Positions 24,911-36,370 are shown, numbered from the stretch's first letter. The stretch: 64,000 bases of DNA from Ianthella basta (GCA_964019415.1 OZ025881.1:1101201-1165200), one strand, 5' to 3'. Numbers and translations are program-made. The notes: generated by a model from the letters alone, not told the origin.

Positions 24911-25051
24911 GTACCAAAGATCCCCATGCAAGGTGCATTGGCACTGACTGCACTTCACTGGGATCAGTTCAGGAGCTAGCTCCCTCCCCCCAGTCTGCCT
25001 GACTACTGGGACAACCTTGTTTTGGCATCCCAAGTGTTGTTTCTATTAGTA
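24911..25051 (+). repeat. GATCAGTTCAGGAGCTAG repeat, copy i
   Basis: Full core inside duplication block A. It is the counterpart of copy l at 34455. Confidence 0.7.
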
Positions 25052-25457
25052 GAATGAACTGCGCAGCCACAGTACTACCATCAACAGTGAGACAATTTAA
25101 ACTTTAGCCTTCAGTGAAAGTAGATTATGCATGCTTACACTCTACATCAGTACTGAAGATTTCACCCAAATATAGGTTTAAACAAAATGGAATGATTGAC
25201 TAGAGTAGGGGCATGTGCCTGCATCGTATTGTTGCATACTTCACAAGTTAACACATGCACCATGCATTTTAAACAGTCTCTGTTCTTTTTCATTTTCATG
25301 ATTGAAGTCTTAAGATGCATAGGGCCAGGGAAAAGTCCTTTCACCAGTAGAGCAGACCAGTTGCTGCGTATATGTCCAAAGTTGGGTACTAAGTTATATG
25401 GTGAGTCTATATAGGAGTTGCAAGCATGATCCACTAGGTTTGAACAATGCATGGATG

Positions 25458-25490
25458 TACTTCACTGTGATCAGTTTAGGAGCTAGACAT
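25458..25490 (+). repeat. GATCAGTTCAGGAGCTAG repeat, copy j (fragment)
   Basis: CTTCACTGTGATCAGTTTAG followed by GAGCTAGACAT only. It has a counterpart fragment at 35005-35034 in block B. Confidence 0.5.
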
Positions 25491-25885
25491 TTGCATGTGA
25501 TGGAATATCTGATCATGATCACTTTCAATACGAGCCACTGCATGGATACATTGCCAAACTGATGAGCTGTATGCTAATGCTGCAGTATGGTAGGCTAGCT
25601 AGAAGGCCATTCGGCACTAAATTCCACCTTGCTTAATTGTATAACAAAATGGTAGCTACTAAACTATATTATATTTACTTACCAATGTGCTTATTATTGT
25701 CCTAGCCTTTTCACATGCATACAACATTCACGCAACCTGCATAATGCAAGACATTTCCTGATCATTTCTTTCTGGACTGGATGTAATATAGACGGTAACA
25801 AACCTGTTGTGACTGTATATATATAATTATGTTTGTGATCAAAATTGCATTAGGTGGGTCTGAGTCCACATACAGGTTCATGCCC

Positions 25886-25983
25886 TTCACTTCACTGGGA
25901 TCAGTTCAGGAGCTAGCCCCCTGTCCCCAGTCTGCTTGACTACTGGTACAACCTTGTTGGGATTTGGGTGTTGTTTCTATTAG
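25886..25983 (+). repeat. GATCAGTTCAGGAGCTAG repeat, copy k
   Basis: Core with CCACCT-free leader GGTGGGTCTGAGTCC. Counterpart of the copy at 35180-35324. Confidence 0.7.
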
Positions 25984-26865
25984 CTACTGAGTGTATGTGA
26001 ACTGCAGCTAGGTGCATATGCAGCAGTGGGCTAAGGTTCAGTGCCCAGTACGCAGCTGCTTTTGGATGAGGTTTGTGCATGGGCAAGTGCAAGCTCTATA
26101 CATCAGCACTCAGTGATACATTTCTTTGTCCACTCATGTGCACTTCTGTCATGTCTTTCTATACTTTTCTGGCAAAGAGAAGTAACGACTGCCTTAATTC
26201 TGGCCATTTCAATTCACATAAGCCTCTGATTTGTTCTGTGCTGACGTAATAGTCTGATAGAGTACCATTAGCAAAACCCTGCCTTGGCATTTAATTAGTA
26301 CTTCACATGCACTATTCTGTATCTGGTTCATGCCATGTATGTGCATGTACGTGGAACTATTGCACAAGTGCACTTCTATCAAGTACAGAAGTGCATGGGC
26401 AGGCAGATATGCTGAGTCAGCTGCAGTGAACTGCAGTATCCATGCAGCTGCAGCCACTTCAGCATTGCCACAGAAATGCAAATTTGTACATTATTATTAA
26501 GTTGTACAATAAGCAGCTGTAAATGGTTTGCAAAGCTGCAATTTTGCATTTTCACGTGCACATTACAATTGTGCCTTTACTGGTGTCACCCCCAGCCTCA
26601 TCTCTCCTTGAGTAGCAGTGCAGACAAAGAAAACTAGAGGGTTCTGCTGTTGATAGGTACACAGTTAGTTAGCTTTGGGTGTGGCCAAGAGTGTAAGTTG
26701 AACAACAGGCCTGCACTCATTGACATGTATGCACTCCTTGCACAACATGCAGCTGAATTTTGCTTCCAGCTACAGACAACCCTACATGCCAATTAAGTGT
26801 AATAGCAACAGCATGTGGCTTGCTAGCACTATACAATTATAGCTCACTTCGTGAGGCTCCTGAGT

Positions 26866-27478
26866 TAGCTTACAACTACTAATTATAGCAAGTCAGTTGA
26901 AAATGATTGAAATAATCAACTATATGGGTTCAAAATTCAATCAGTACATTTAGTCAATAGAAAAGGCCAGAAATTAGTTGGCCTGTATATCAGTGAGGTA
27001 TAGTTGCACTGCCACTGACAGTCTCTGGATGAAGTATAAGTAGGTAGTTTCTGCCTCCTCCCCTGTGAACTACACATGTCTCATCCAATGACCTTGGTTC
27101 TTGAGGAGTACCTTGGTGTGTGGGCCAAAAACACCATGACCAGATGTTTCCACTGCCAATGGAGAGAAGAGATGCACTAGCTGAGGTAAAATGAAATTAC
27201 TTGGCCACCTCCCCATTCTTTGCCAGTGCCGCTACTGCCCCTGCTTCCCTGGTGGCACTTGCAGAGCAGGAACAAAGTGTCCTGGCAAGTCAAATCCCAA
27301 ATGAACTGTTTCTCACTCCTCCTGGGGACTATACTGTTATGCCTTCAGGATGCGTGCTTTCCATCTGCTCGGTGGAGGTCAGATGGCTGCAAACAAGATT
27401 AATATAGCACTTGGCTGAGGTGAGGGATCTCTTTATAAAGTTATTCATGTATATTTAAAAGAAATAAAAGATTTTAGC
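26866..27478. repeat. Dispersed ~600-bp repeat, copy 2
   Basis: Closest to copy 1 (1-612), with a few substitutions and small indels. It ends the duplicated block A. Confidence 0.75.
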
Positions 27479-27479
27479 A

Positions 27480-28470
27480 TGTCATAGCATATAGTATAAT
27501 AGTAATTCTAGCTAATTGTGGGACTTGCCGCAAATTTGTGAACTTCGGGACATTCATGGAATTTCAGCTGGTATATGTAAGCCATCATATAACAGCCATC
27601 GACAGCTATTGTTGCCTGTAGTCCAATCACAGACAGAAGACACAGAAGGCACAGCTCATGATCACCTACTATCCCTTGCTTGTAGGAACTACAACTTCTT
27701 GCCCACTATTATGTCAATGTGGTATGCTCGGTTTGGCAAGTTTTAATGAAGACTCTATGTGTTGTTCTCATCTCTTTCCCCCTCCTGTTGTAGTCACAAT
27801 GGTACTACACCTTTCCTGTTAGCTATGGCACAGACATCCTAAGTTACTCATCAACTGGCTATCTACATGTTACTTATGTTTGTGTGTGCGTAAGGGATAC
27901 ATTGGACGGCAGTGAGTCCTAGTGCCATGTGCACCATGTGGCATGGTGCACGTTAATAATAATTGAATTGAATATATGGCTTAATTTCATATACTATTAT
28001 CTTTCATGTATAATATACAATGAGTTATATAAGAAACAGGACTGCCACATTACAAAAAACACATGAACAAGAACCTTGTTGTGCTGTTGTATGAGCTTCA
28101 TGATTATATATTGCTCCATCAACAGTACCCCAATTTGCAATTGCACTGTGAAACGCTTATCTTTGATCATGACCTTCTGCATGCATGGTGGCATACAGGA
28201 TCAATGCTTCTCTTTCCACCAATGGAAGCAAATGTACTCCAATTGCACTCCTATCACCCTCTGCAACTATATAGTACATATGAGGGGAAGCTCATGGATT
28301 GGTGTCAAAGTCTTGTTGATGTATGTATGCCAGTATCATGCTGAGTGATGAAACCATAGATCAAAGGTGGATATTGGGATTTATTTTATAATGGCACCTG
28401 TATCCTTTCACCCTTGGTGCAGAGTATTGAAGCACTACTTGTGAACAGACAAAACTCGGCAGCCCTTGTC
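27480..28470. other. Upstream region of vWA6
   Basis: Non-coding. It contains blocks shared with the vWA7 upstream region: AACAAGAACCTTGTTGTG at 28065 versus AACAAGAACTTTGCTGTG at 37211, and a CTTTCACCCTT..GTGCAGAGTAT block at 28405 and 38624. These may hold shared regulatory DNA. Confidence 0.5.
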
Positions 28471-28478
28471 TATTTAAG
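28471..28478 (+). promoter_or_regulatory. TATA-like core promoter of vWA6
   Basis: TATTTAAG in the context TGTCTATTTAAGGCTC, 74 bp before the ATG. The same context and spacing occur at vWA7. Confidence 0.65.
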
Positions 28479-28544
28479 GCTCGTGCCTTCCAACATGCAG
28501 CAGATACAGAGCATGCACAATCTGTTTGAAGGCAGAAGAGCAGT

Positions 28545-31051
28545 ATGACCCCTCCAATCTTGTGTCTCAGTTTGGTGATTGCTGCAGTGCAGTTCAGCAC
28601 TGTGGACAGTGCATTGCCCTGCAACTCGCCACTCAGGAAGCACTTGCCACAGCAATTCGCACACTGTCCATCCTGCAGTTATGGACAGTGGAGCCACTGG
28701 ACAATTGCAGTTTCTGCACCACTACGAGTTGACCACACATGTGACAGTGGGAAAGCGAGGAAATATGAGCGTTCTAGAACAGCTGTACCTGGCAGCACAT
28801 GCACACTGGATACAGTCAAAGAGTACAAGTATGAATGTAAGCAATAAAATGATAATTCTGGGTTGGATCTCAAGGCATTCCTTTCAATTGTTTGCTTGAA
28901 TCTTTCAACACAGGTGAACCAACACTAAGGCAGAAAGCAGTGCTGATCATTCGGTCACTTCGTCTTGGAGTTGATGCTGATGGAGACCAAAGTACTACTC
29001 GTCCAACCCTACATGCGACAACGCCTCCACCAGTACGTGTTACAAGGCCTCCACCAGTACGTGTTACAACCAGGCCACCTACATTTACAACACGTCGGTA
29101 CCGAATATTTACAACCAGGCCACCTACATTTACAACACGTCGGTACCGAATATTTACAACCAGGCCACGTGTTACAAGGCCTCCACCAGTACGTGTTACA
29201 AGGCCTCCACCAGTACGTGTTACAAGGCCTCCACCAGTACGTGTTACAAGGCCTCCACCAGTACGTGTTACAAGGCCTCCGCCAGTACGTGTTACAAGGC
29301 CTCCACCAGTACGTGTTACAAGGCCTCCACCAGTACGTGTTACAAGGCCTCCGCCAGTACGTGTTACAAGGCCTCCACCAGTACGTGTTACAAGGCCTCC
29401 GCCAGTACGTGTTACAAGGCCTCCACCAGTACGTGTTACAAGGCCTCCGCCAGTACGTGTTACAAGGCCTCCACCAGTACGTGTTACAAGGCCTCCACCA
29501 GTACGTGTTACAAGGCCTCCAGCAACAGTAACCCGATATCGATATGTTGCAAGGTACATAACTTGTTCAGATGGAACTAGAATACGTGCAGGACAAACCT
29601 GTCCACCTCTTCCTACAACACCTCGGTTCCGAATATCTACAACCAGGCCACCTACATTTACAACACGTCGGTACCGAATATTTACAACCAGGCCACCTAC
29701 ATTTACAACACGTCGGTTCCGAATATTTACAACCAGGCCACCTACATTTACAACACGTCGGCTTGTATTTACAACACCTAGACCTATTTCTACTCCATTT
29801 CGTCCATTTGATCCCAATCGCCAATTTCGCCGCAAGCGGCAGACATCTATCATCAAATACTGCCCAACTGCCAGTGAACAAGCTAACAACAGGATGTGTC
29901 CCAACATGTGTCCCAGAGGTATGCATGCACTGTATGTAATTATGTATACACCGTGTGCTATGGTAAATGACCTCAGTTATCAAAGAGTATACGTATATTA
30001 TAAGTTATGTGTAGCACAAGCTAGCCCTAATATGCTATACATTGTGTCACTGTAAATGTGAGGCACATCCATATGGTTAGTGTAGACAATGTGAGCTCTC
30101 CATTTTGTGTACAAGCACTACTAGCCATAGCCACTTCAGTAATGCACTATATTATGTACATACATGGGAGAAACAGTTGGCTTTTAGTTGCATGCAAACG
30201 GATAAACTTCCTTAACTTAACTTCCTTTTCCCTTCATACTTCCCCATATACCTATTTGCTCCATAGGAAAACGCTCCATTGAGGTAGAAAAAGAAGAATT
30301 AGCAATGGTCAGAACTACAGAGCTGCAAAGGTTGGATGAAGGTGTCCCTGTGGAGCCCTTCAACATGGAAGAGAGGGTGAATGCTATCCATGAGCGCAGG
30401 CGTCGCCAGGCATGTCCTTCAGGCACAAGACATGTTCTGTTCATTGTTGATACATCCGGAAGCATTGGCCGAACCACTTTCAACAAAGTGAGGGATCTGT
30501 TGGCAAATATCTCAGAGAAACTCTGTGACCGCCTTCGAGTGGCTATGATGACGTACAATCATGAGATCAACCTTGAGTTCTGCTTTAACTGCTACACTGA
30601 CAGACGTGACATCTTCAATGCCATCCAACGGGTCCAGTATCGAGGGGGGCAGACTCACACCACTGATGCCACCAAGTGTGCCTGTCAGACCATGCTAACT
30701 ACAGGATGTGGACTCACACATGGCCGTTTTACTCCAGACATTGACATTGTGTATCTCACTGATGGTAAACATAATGGGCCATGCAGAAACAACCTGAACA
30801 GTGAGCTAAACTGCTTCCACAGACAGTTCAACATCAACACTTACGCTATAGCAATCGGGGAAGCAACCCTTGCAAGTGTACAGGCCATGGAAAACCCGCG
30901 GGACTCTGGCAACAGTCACATTTTCAATGTGGATAACTTTGATGACTTAAAAGAAGCCTTTAGGCTAATCTTACAGATACTCGGTGAAAGAGACTCGGGC
31001 GGTGCACCTAAATACACCTGCTTCTCGCATAGCCAGCCATGCGGCAAGTAA
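28545..31051 (+). CDS. vWA6: secreted vWA protein with long PPPVRVTR repeat linker
   Basis: Exons 28545-28836, 28914-29918 and 30267-31051 join in phase 1 to 693 residues, the longest member. A signal peptide ends near VDSA, and the Cys module has WSHW. Exon 2 (residues about 98-432) is a basic, Pro/Thr-rich linker: it has about 15 uninterrupted PPPVRVTR octapeptides at 29167-29520, flanked by 15-residue TTRPPTFTTRRYRIF units (two before, four after). It then has a YITCSDGTRIRAGQTCPP motif, a furin-like RRKR and CPTASEQANNRMCPNMCPRG. The last exon has RRRR and a vWA domain with DTSGS, THTTDA and LTDG. The linker is likely extended and possibly O-glycosylated. The repeat differs greatly from vWA7, so length changes fast. 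Confidence 0.9.
29026..29525 (+). repeat. Coding 24-bp minisatellite in vWA6 exon 2
   Basis: Unit CCTCCACCAGTACGTGTTACAAGG without its first bases, in tandem from 29167 to 29520 (14.75 units), with one earlier unit plus a 45-bp unit pair at 29065-29165. Units differ mostly by A/G at one wobble position (CCACC or CCGCC), and the alternation of the two forms suggests copying of two-unit blocks. The frame is preserved because the unit is a multiple of three. Confidence 0.9.
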
Positions 31052-31625
31052 TGATAAGTGAGCCTGAATCAACCAAGAGATTGTTGCTCAGCATAATTGG
31101 CTACATTCCCTTCTTTATCCACAAGCATACATCATTGTTTCATGTTGCTGCTGGTATTATGCTTAGCTTTAGGTATGCTTTGATACTGCATACATACTTT
31201 TGGACCCAATCTGTACTGTAGATAGATGCATAGTGACACTATAGCTAATTATAGCTATGTCATACTGTATACTTTATTCAAGCAGTTTTGTACTTGCTGT
31301 GCTGATCAGTTGAAAGCAACAGAAGTGTGAAGGGTGCAGGCTAGTTTGTCTTATAAAATGGCTATAAATATTAGTGGCAACTAAATTTATCGCTTTGAAA
31401 AGTCTAAAGGATCTGGTAAGTACTAATTTTAGTGAATACCTTTACAAAACAACTTTTAGTGAGTACAATTATTAGTAAATTTTCACTACTCACTAAATTC
31501 GCTAAAATTAATAGCCTTAAGTGCATTATGCATGTCCATCACAATAGGTACACCTCATATAGATACACATTCAGCCTTGGTTCCACCTCCTAGTTCTCCG
31601 CCTGCCTATAAAATACTGTACAATT
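31040..31625. repeat. Duplicated 3' flank of vWA6 (partner 40800-41405)
   Basis: From the stop codon on (GTAATGAT..GAGCCTGAATC) this matches the vWA7 3' flank through ACTATAGCTAATTATAGC, the TTTTAGTGA/TTTAGTAG blocks and CCTAGTTCTCCGCCTGCC. It extends the gene-plus-flank duplication downstream. Confidence 0.8.
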
Positions 31626-31941
31626 GTATTGTGCGGTTGTGCAATAGTGGCTGGCATTGAGACTAATATTTATACACTGCCTTTAACACTTGCCATGTGG
31701 TTCCCTCAGGGATACTTTCTTGTTTGTGACACTAAGCTGTTATAGTATATAACTTTGGAAGCTAGTGCTGATTGTAACGTTACTTTCACATGTACACATG
31801 CTCATATAGACCTTGCACTGCATGATGAAGTTGTCGACACCTGCATGCCTATAATTAAACTATCTACTGTGGGGATCATGCACAAGAGAATTGCTCACTG
31901 ATGCCACACAACAAACGACAGCGCCAGTACATAAGTATTAG

Positions 31942-32055
31942 TTATACCACGGCGCTGAGGTGTATATGAATTTTAGATGCATGAGGCCGGAGGGCGCGAA
32001 GTGCCCGAGGGCGGGTGCATCTAAAATCCATATACACCAAAGCGCCGTGGTATAA
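31942..32055. mobile_element. 114-bp palindromic MITE-like element
   Basis: Begins TTATACCACGGCGCT and ends with the inverted AGCGCCGTGGTATAA. The arms continue through GTGTATATG..TTTTAGATGCA and its mirror, about 40 bp each, around a GC-rich core GGGCGCGAAGTGCCCGAGGG that is itself partly self-complementary. No ORF. It is very GC-rich compared with the flanks, which supports an insertion. Confidence 0.75.
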
Positions 32056-32342
32056 GTGATAGATACTCCGTCTGGCACGTCTAGGCTCTTATTCGAAAGA
32101 CGGGCTTCTTCCAGGACGGCAGCTCTGATAAGCAGCTGCCAAGTTAATAATAATATTATTATATATGTTGTTCAGGAGTTTACACACCTAAAGCCTAGAG
32201 GCATATACTAAGTGCAAGGGTTCCTTTGTCCTTACCATAAAATCCTTCATCATACAACTGAAGTATCTGTATGAAATCCATGCACTACACTGTTTACACA
32301 AGTTGAACCCAGATAAAAGTTAATTATAAACCCAATCAGCAG

Positions 32343-32350
32343 TATATAAG
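32343..32350 (+). promoter_or_regulatory. TATA box of the short-chain-collagen-like gene
   Basis: TATATAAG, 59 bp before the start codon at 32402, a typical distance in this window. Confidence 0.6.
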
Positions 32351-32401
32351 TAGCTAGATACAACTGGTCCTGGTAACCCAAAATCAGAACAGAGTCAGAA
32401 T

Positions 32402-33011
32402 ATGTACCAGTTCATAGGCATCATTATTGCTGCATACCTGCTTGGAGGGCTACCTGGTGTTACCAGCTGTGGTGAAAATTACATCCACTGGGGAAGGACC
32501 ACATGTCCTAGCACTGCCACACTGGTGTATAGTGGCATCGCTGCACGGAGCTGCATGGTGGTCGGCCACAGGAGGGGGAGCCAACTACCTTTGCCTGCCC
32601 TGTAATCCACAGTATACCAGTTACGCCCGTGGAAGTCGACGTGTCTCACTGTATGGAGCTGAATACCAGCTGTGGGGTCACTCTGCATACCGTACAGCTA
32701 TCCATGACGACAATGTACCATGTGCTGTTTGCTCGGTGAACCGGTGTCAGAAGTTGATGATTCCTACACGCACCACCTGCCCATGGAGGTGGACTAGGGA
32801 GTACTATGGTTATCTGATGACAACTGCCCCAGGCAATAATCACTGCAGAACCATGTATGAATGCATGGACCGGTACCCTCAAACTATTCCAGGAAGTGGC
32901 GCGAACAGAGATGGTGCAGTGTTCTATCATGTGGAAGCAAGCTGCAATGGAATCCCATGCCCTCCCTATAGCACACAGAAAGAGCTCACATGTGTGGTGT
33001 GCACAAAGTGA
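32402..33011 (+). CDS. Secreted short-chain-collagen-like domain protein, no collagen repeats
   Basis: The ATG at 32402 opens a signal peptide (MYQFIGIIIAAYLLGGLPGV) and then NYIHWGRTTCPSTATLVYSG. The rest of the domain is read one frame over, from about 32555: GGGANYLCLPCNPQY, YGAEYQ, DDNVPCAVCSVNR, LMIPTRTTCPWRWTREYYGY, DGAVFYHVEASCNG and ELTCVVCTK at the end. These are hallmarks, as I recall them, of the C-terminal non-collagenous domain of sponge short-chain collagen C4-like proteins. There are no Gly-X-Y repeats between signal peptide and domain. The frame change near 32550-32575 has no plausible intron, so the gene is either a young pseudogene or carries a base error. About 200 residues. 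It stands alone between vWA6 and duplication block B. Confidence 0.75.
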
Positions 33012-33336
33012 GAACTCATTTACTGCAGGAACTGATTTAGCTATAATATTATAGCTAACTGATTTTGGTGCAATTGGACACTTAGCTAGTCTGTAGTGAT
33101 GACTATGTAGTCACTGTATGTTAATTAGGCAGATTTGTACTATTACGTATTTACACTTAACTAAGTGTGTTACCTTTGATTTCTATAGCTATTGGTGAAT
33201 GAGTGTTGTAATCATGATTAACTTAAAAACAGAACGGCAGTTTAGAGTTGCATGGTTTTTAATGTTTACCCTCGTAGTCACAAAGCATGCTTGCTTGAAG
33301 AAGTGTAGCTCTGATACTTGATGTATAGAATATATT

Positions 33337-33337
<1 letters not shown>

Positions 33338-33398
<61 letters not shown>
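33338..33398. repeat. (GT)n microsatellite
   Basis: About 30 uninterrupted GT units just upstream of duplication block B. Absent from the matching place in block A. Confidence 0.95.
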
Positions 33399-33401
<3 letters not shown>

Positions 33402-33886
33402 CGCATGTGTGCTCTGAAGAGCTCTACCATGCTGGTGAAGTGGTTTGCATTTGGTCACAATTCCTAGGAAGCAACGTTTTCGAAGTCACTTTCATACATG
33501 GGTAATTAATTATAACTGTGCATGCTTGGCTTTCTCACAGTTAGTAAACCACATTCAGAGAATACATACATGATTCACAGCACTCACCATTCATATGTAA
33601 GAGGCACTCGCCATGCAACTTCTGTGTGATGTGTGGGACTTTCCTGGTAGTGAGAGTGTATGCAGGCATTCAAAAGGGCAGCCATTTCTGACTACACTGT
33701 CAGATGGTACTAAGAAGGCTGCACATATATGGCAATCAGGCTGGTGCTAATTATACTAATTGGCTGACAGGTGAAATGGCCGCTTGTGCAATGTCTGGAG
33801 TCCTCTTTCCTTGTGTGGCAAACTAGCCAGCCATACAGTCAACCATACACAGCCAGTATTCTGCCAATATCGATTAATACAAGACG

Positions 33887-33959
33887 CTAACCCTAACCCT
33901 AACCCTAACCCTAACCCTAACCCTAACCCTAACCCTAACCCTAACCCTAACCCTAACCC
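33887..33959. repeat. 73-bp interstitial telomeric repeat (CTAACC)n
   Basis: About 12 perfect CCCTAA units without interruption. The homologous position in block A (about 24416) reads straight through AATACAAGAACAGCTACAC, so the tract was inserted after the duplication. TTAGGG is the common metazoan telomere unit, so this is telomere-type sequence inside the chromosome. Confidence 0.9.
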
Positions 33960-34454
33960 ATGCTACACACTCACAGCAGCTATATTAGCAGTTATATTGC
34001 TATCCTCTCTAAATGCAGTATATAAACGTTAATAATTGAAGAAATGCTGGTAATGTGTTGATCAAGCATGCATGTACAGAGGAGGGTAGCCAGATAACAT
34101 AATTAAAGGCCATGCATGCAGGTTTGTTGAGCCAGCTGAATCACAAGCAGCATCAATGTGGGTACCATCCCAATTTGGGCATCGTAGCTATGCCTTAACC
34201 CTTTACCTATATACATGTCTTAAGACAGATTAGCAGTTTAAATTTCATTTCCCACCCACAGCTAATGGACCACCCAATGCATTAGTAGGATAAAGGAGTG
34301 TCTGTGGTCCTTTCCATCTTATAGGAGGCCTTCATGGGTGAATTACAAACTCTTTCTCTATTGAAGGTTAGCCCACTTTGTACATCTGGTGAACAGACCT
34401 GTTGCTGTGACACTGTTTAAGTTCAAAGGTGGGTATAATATGATTAGCAAGCTT

Positions 34455-34598
34455 AAGTACCAAAGATCCCCGTGCAAGGTGCATTGGCACTGACTGCACT
34501 TCACTGGAATCAGTTCAGGAGCTAGCCCCCTCCCCCCAGACTGCCTGACCACTGGGACAACCTTGTTTTGGCATCCCAAGTGTTGTTTCCATTAGTAG
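34455..34598 (+). repeat. GATCAGTTCAGGAGCTAG repeat, copy l
   Basis: Full core; block B counterpart of copy i, with CACTGGAATCAGTTC instead of GGGATC. Confidence 0.7.
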
Positions 34599-35179
34599 AA
34601 TGAACTGCGCAGCCACAGTACTACCATCAACAGTGAGGCAAACTTTAGCCTTCAGTGAAAGTAGATTATGCACGCTTACACTCTACATCAGTACTGAAGA
34701 TTTCACCCAAATATAGGTTAAGACAAAATGGAATGATTGACTAGAGTAGGGGCATGTGCCTGCATCGTATGGTTGCATACTTCACAAGTTAACACATGCA
34801 CCATGCATTTTAAACAGTCTCTGTTCTTTTTCATTTTCATGATTGTAGTCTAAAGATGCATAGGGCCAGGGCAAAGCCCTTTCACCAGTAGAGCAGACCA
34901 GTTGCTGTGTATATGTCCAAAGTTGGGTACTAAGTTATATGGTGAGTCTATATATGAGTTGCAAGCATGGTCCGCTAGGTTTGAACGATGTGAAAATGGA
35001 CGTATTTCACTGGGATCAGTTTAAGAGCTAGACATATGCATGTGATGAAATATCTGATCATGTTCAGTTTCAAGACGAGCCACTGCATGGGTACATTGCC
35101 AAACTGATGAGCTGTATGCTAGTGCTGCAGTAAGGTAGGCTGGCACACCCAGTGTTGCCACTCTTGGTTGTATTCAAAA

Positions 35180-35324
35180 TTGCATTAGGTGGGTCTTTGG
35201 AATACACATACAGGTTCAGGCACTTCACTGGGATCAGTTCAGCAGCTATCCCCCTGTCCCCGTGCAGTCTGCCTGACTACTAGTACAACCTTAACCTTGT
35301 TTAGATTCGGGTGTTGTTTCTATT
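35180..35324 (+). repeat. GATCAGTTCAGGAGCTAG repeat, copy n
   Basis: Full core with a 4-bp insertion (CCCCGTGCAGTC). A short fragment (copy m) precedes it at 35005-35034. Confidence 0.65.
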
Positions 35325-36169
35325 AGCTACAGTATGTGAGCTGCAGCCATGTGCGTGTGCAACAGTGGGCTAAGGTTCAGTGCTCAGTGTGCAAGTCGGG
35401 TCTGAATAAAGTTTGTGCATGCATGGGCAATTGCAAGCTCTATTATATCAGCACTCAGTACACAACTAAGGGAATCATTCTGGTTAGCTACTTAAACAGT
35501 GTGCTTCGAACACTTGTGTGCACTTTCATGCAGGATGTCTTTCTATAGTTTGCTTGCCAGGGGAAGTAACGACTGTCTTCTGGCCACTTCAATTCACATC
35601 AACCACTGGTCTGTTCTGTATTGACATAATAGAGTACCATGGCATTAGTACTTCACATGCACTATTCTGTATCTAGCTGGTTCATGCCATATACATATGT
35701 GCATGCATGTGGAATATTTCACAAGTGCACTGATACAGCTGCTTACCCATCAGGAACAGAAGTGTATGGGCAGCCACATGTATACTGAGTCATGAATAGC
35801 TCCATGGGTTGCATATGCAGTATCACTGCTGCAATTGGTCACACCATAATTATTGGGACCTGTGTTATGCCATAGATGTATTATACTTAAGATGGAATCA
35901 TTAATGTATAATTTCACATGGCCGCACTGCAGTATAGCTCAACTCTGCACACCACACTATGTACATGACCCCTTGCAATTATTGTATAGCTATACCATTA
36001 GAAGAGAATGTCTGCATCTCTTCCCATGTGATGAAAGACTTCGTGGGTGAAATTGTAACCCCCTTGGGTACTATCTCTGTTGGAGGCCATATTGTACATG
36101 GGGTGAACAGAATGTTGTTGTGACAGTGTTTATGTTCAGAGGTGGGTACTGGGGTGGGTATAATATGAT

Positions 36170-36297
36170 TAGCAAGTATCAAAGTTCCACTTGCAAGGAT
36201 TGAGTACACTAAATTGACTGCACTTCACTGGGATCAGTTCAGGAGCTAGTCCAAGAGCCCTTGTACCCAATTACTCTAGATCTGCCTGACTACTGTA
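36170..36297 (+). repeat. GATCAGTTCAGGAGCTAG repeat, copy o
   Basis: Opening core intact; the middle is diverged (AGTCCAAGAGCCCTTGTACC) and the 3' part is missing after CTGCCTGACTACTG. It directly precedes the third ~600-bp repeat. Confidence 0.65.
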
Positions 36298-36370
36298 AGA
36301 TATATAAAATGACTGTGTTTTCCATAATGAACAAGTGAAGATTGCTGTAAACTGGAAAATCAAGGGTAAG

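Larger units (their letters stand above)
23970..27480. repeat. Segmental duplication block A (partner 33430-36975)
   Basis: From GGTGAAGTGGTTTGCATTTG at 23980 the sequence parallels 33436 onward: GGCAATCTGGCTG at 24265 versus GGCAATCAGGCTG at 33732, and AGAGGAGGGTAGCCAGATAA at 24539 versus 34078. The parallel runs through the TATGGTGAGTCTATATA block to the ~600-bp repeat copies, with scattered indels. The block lies upstream of vWA6 as its partner lies upstream of vWA7, so gene and flank were duplicated together. No gene is recognised within it. Confidence 0.8.

Noticed and set aside
24815-25033. Minus-strand peptide NKVVPVVRQTGG recurring at several places
   Set aside because: It comes from the dispersed repeat. 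Copies are short, broken differently and lack start or splice context, so not annotated as a gene.
29167-29520. Regular direct repeats that could suggest a CRISPR array
   Set aside because: There are no unique spacers, the units are head-to-tail and in a coding frame, and the genome is eukaryotic.
28870-29907. Long minus-strand open frame (345 codons) with GGGLVTRT repeats
   Set aside because: It is the reverse strand of the vWA6 linker repeats; vWA6 has proper exons, splice sites and paralogues on the plus strand.
33784-34032. Open frame encoding a NPNPNP run
   Set aside because: It is only the translation of the telomeric CCCTAA tract and flanking repeat DNA, with no support from the partner block.
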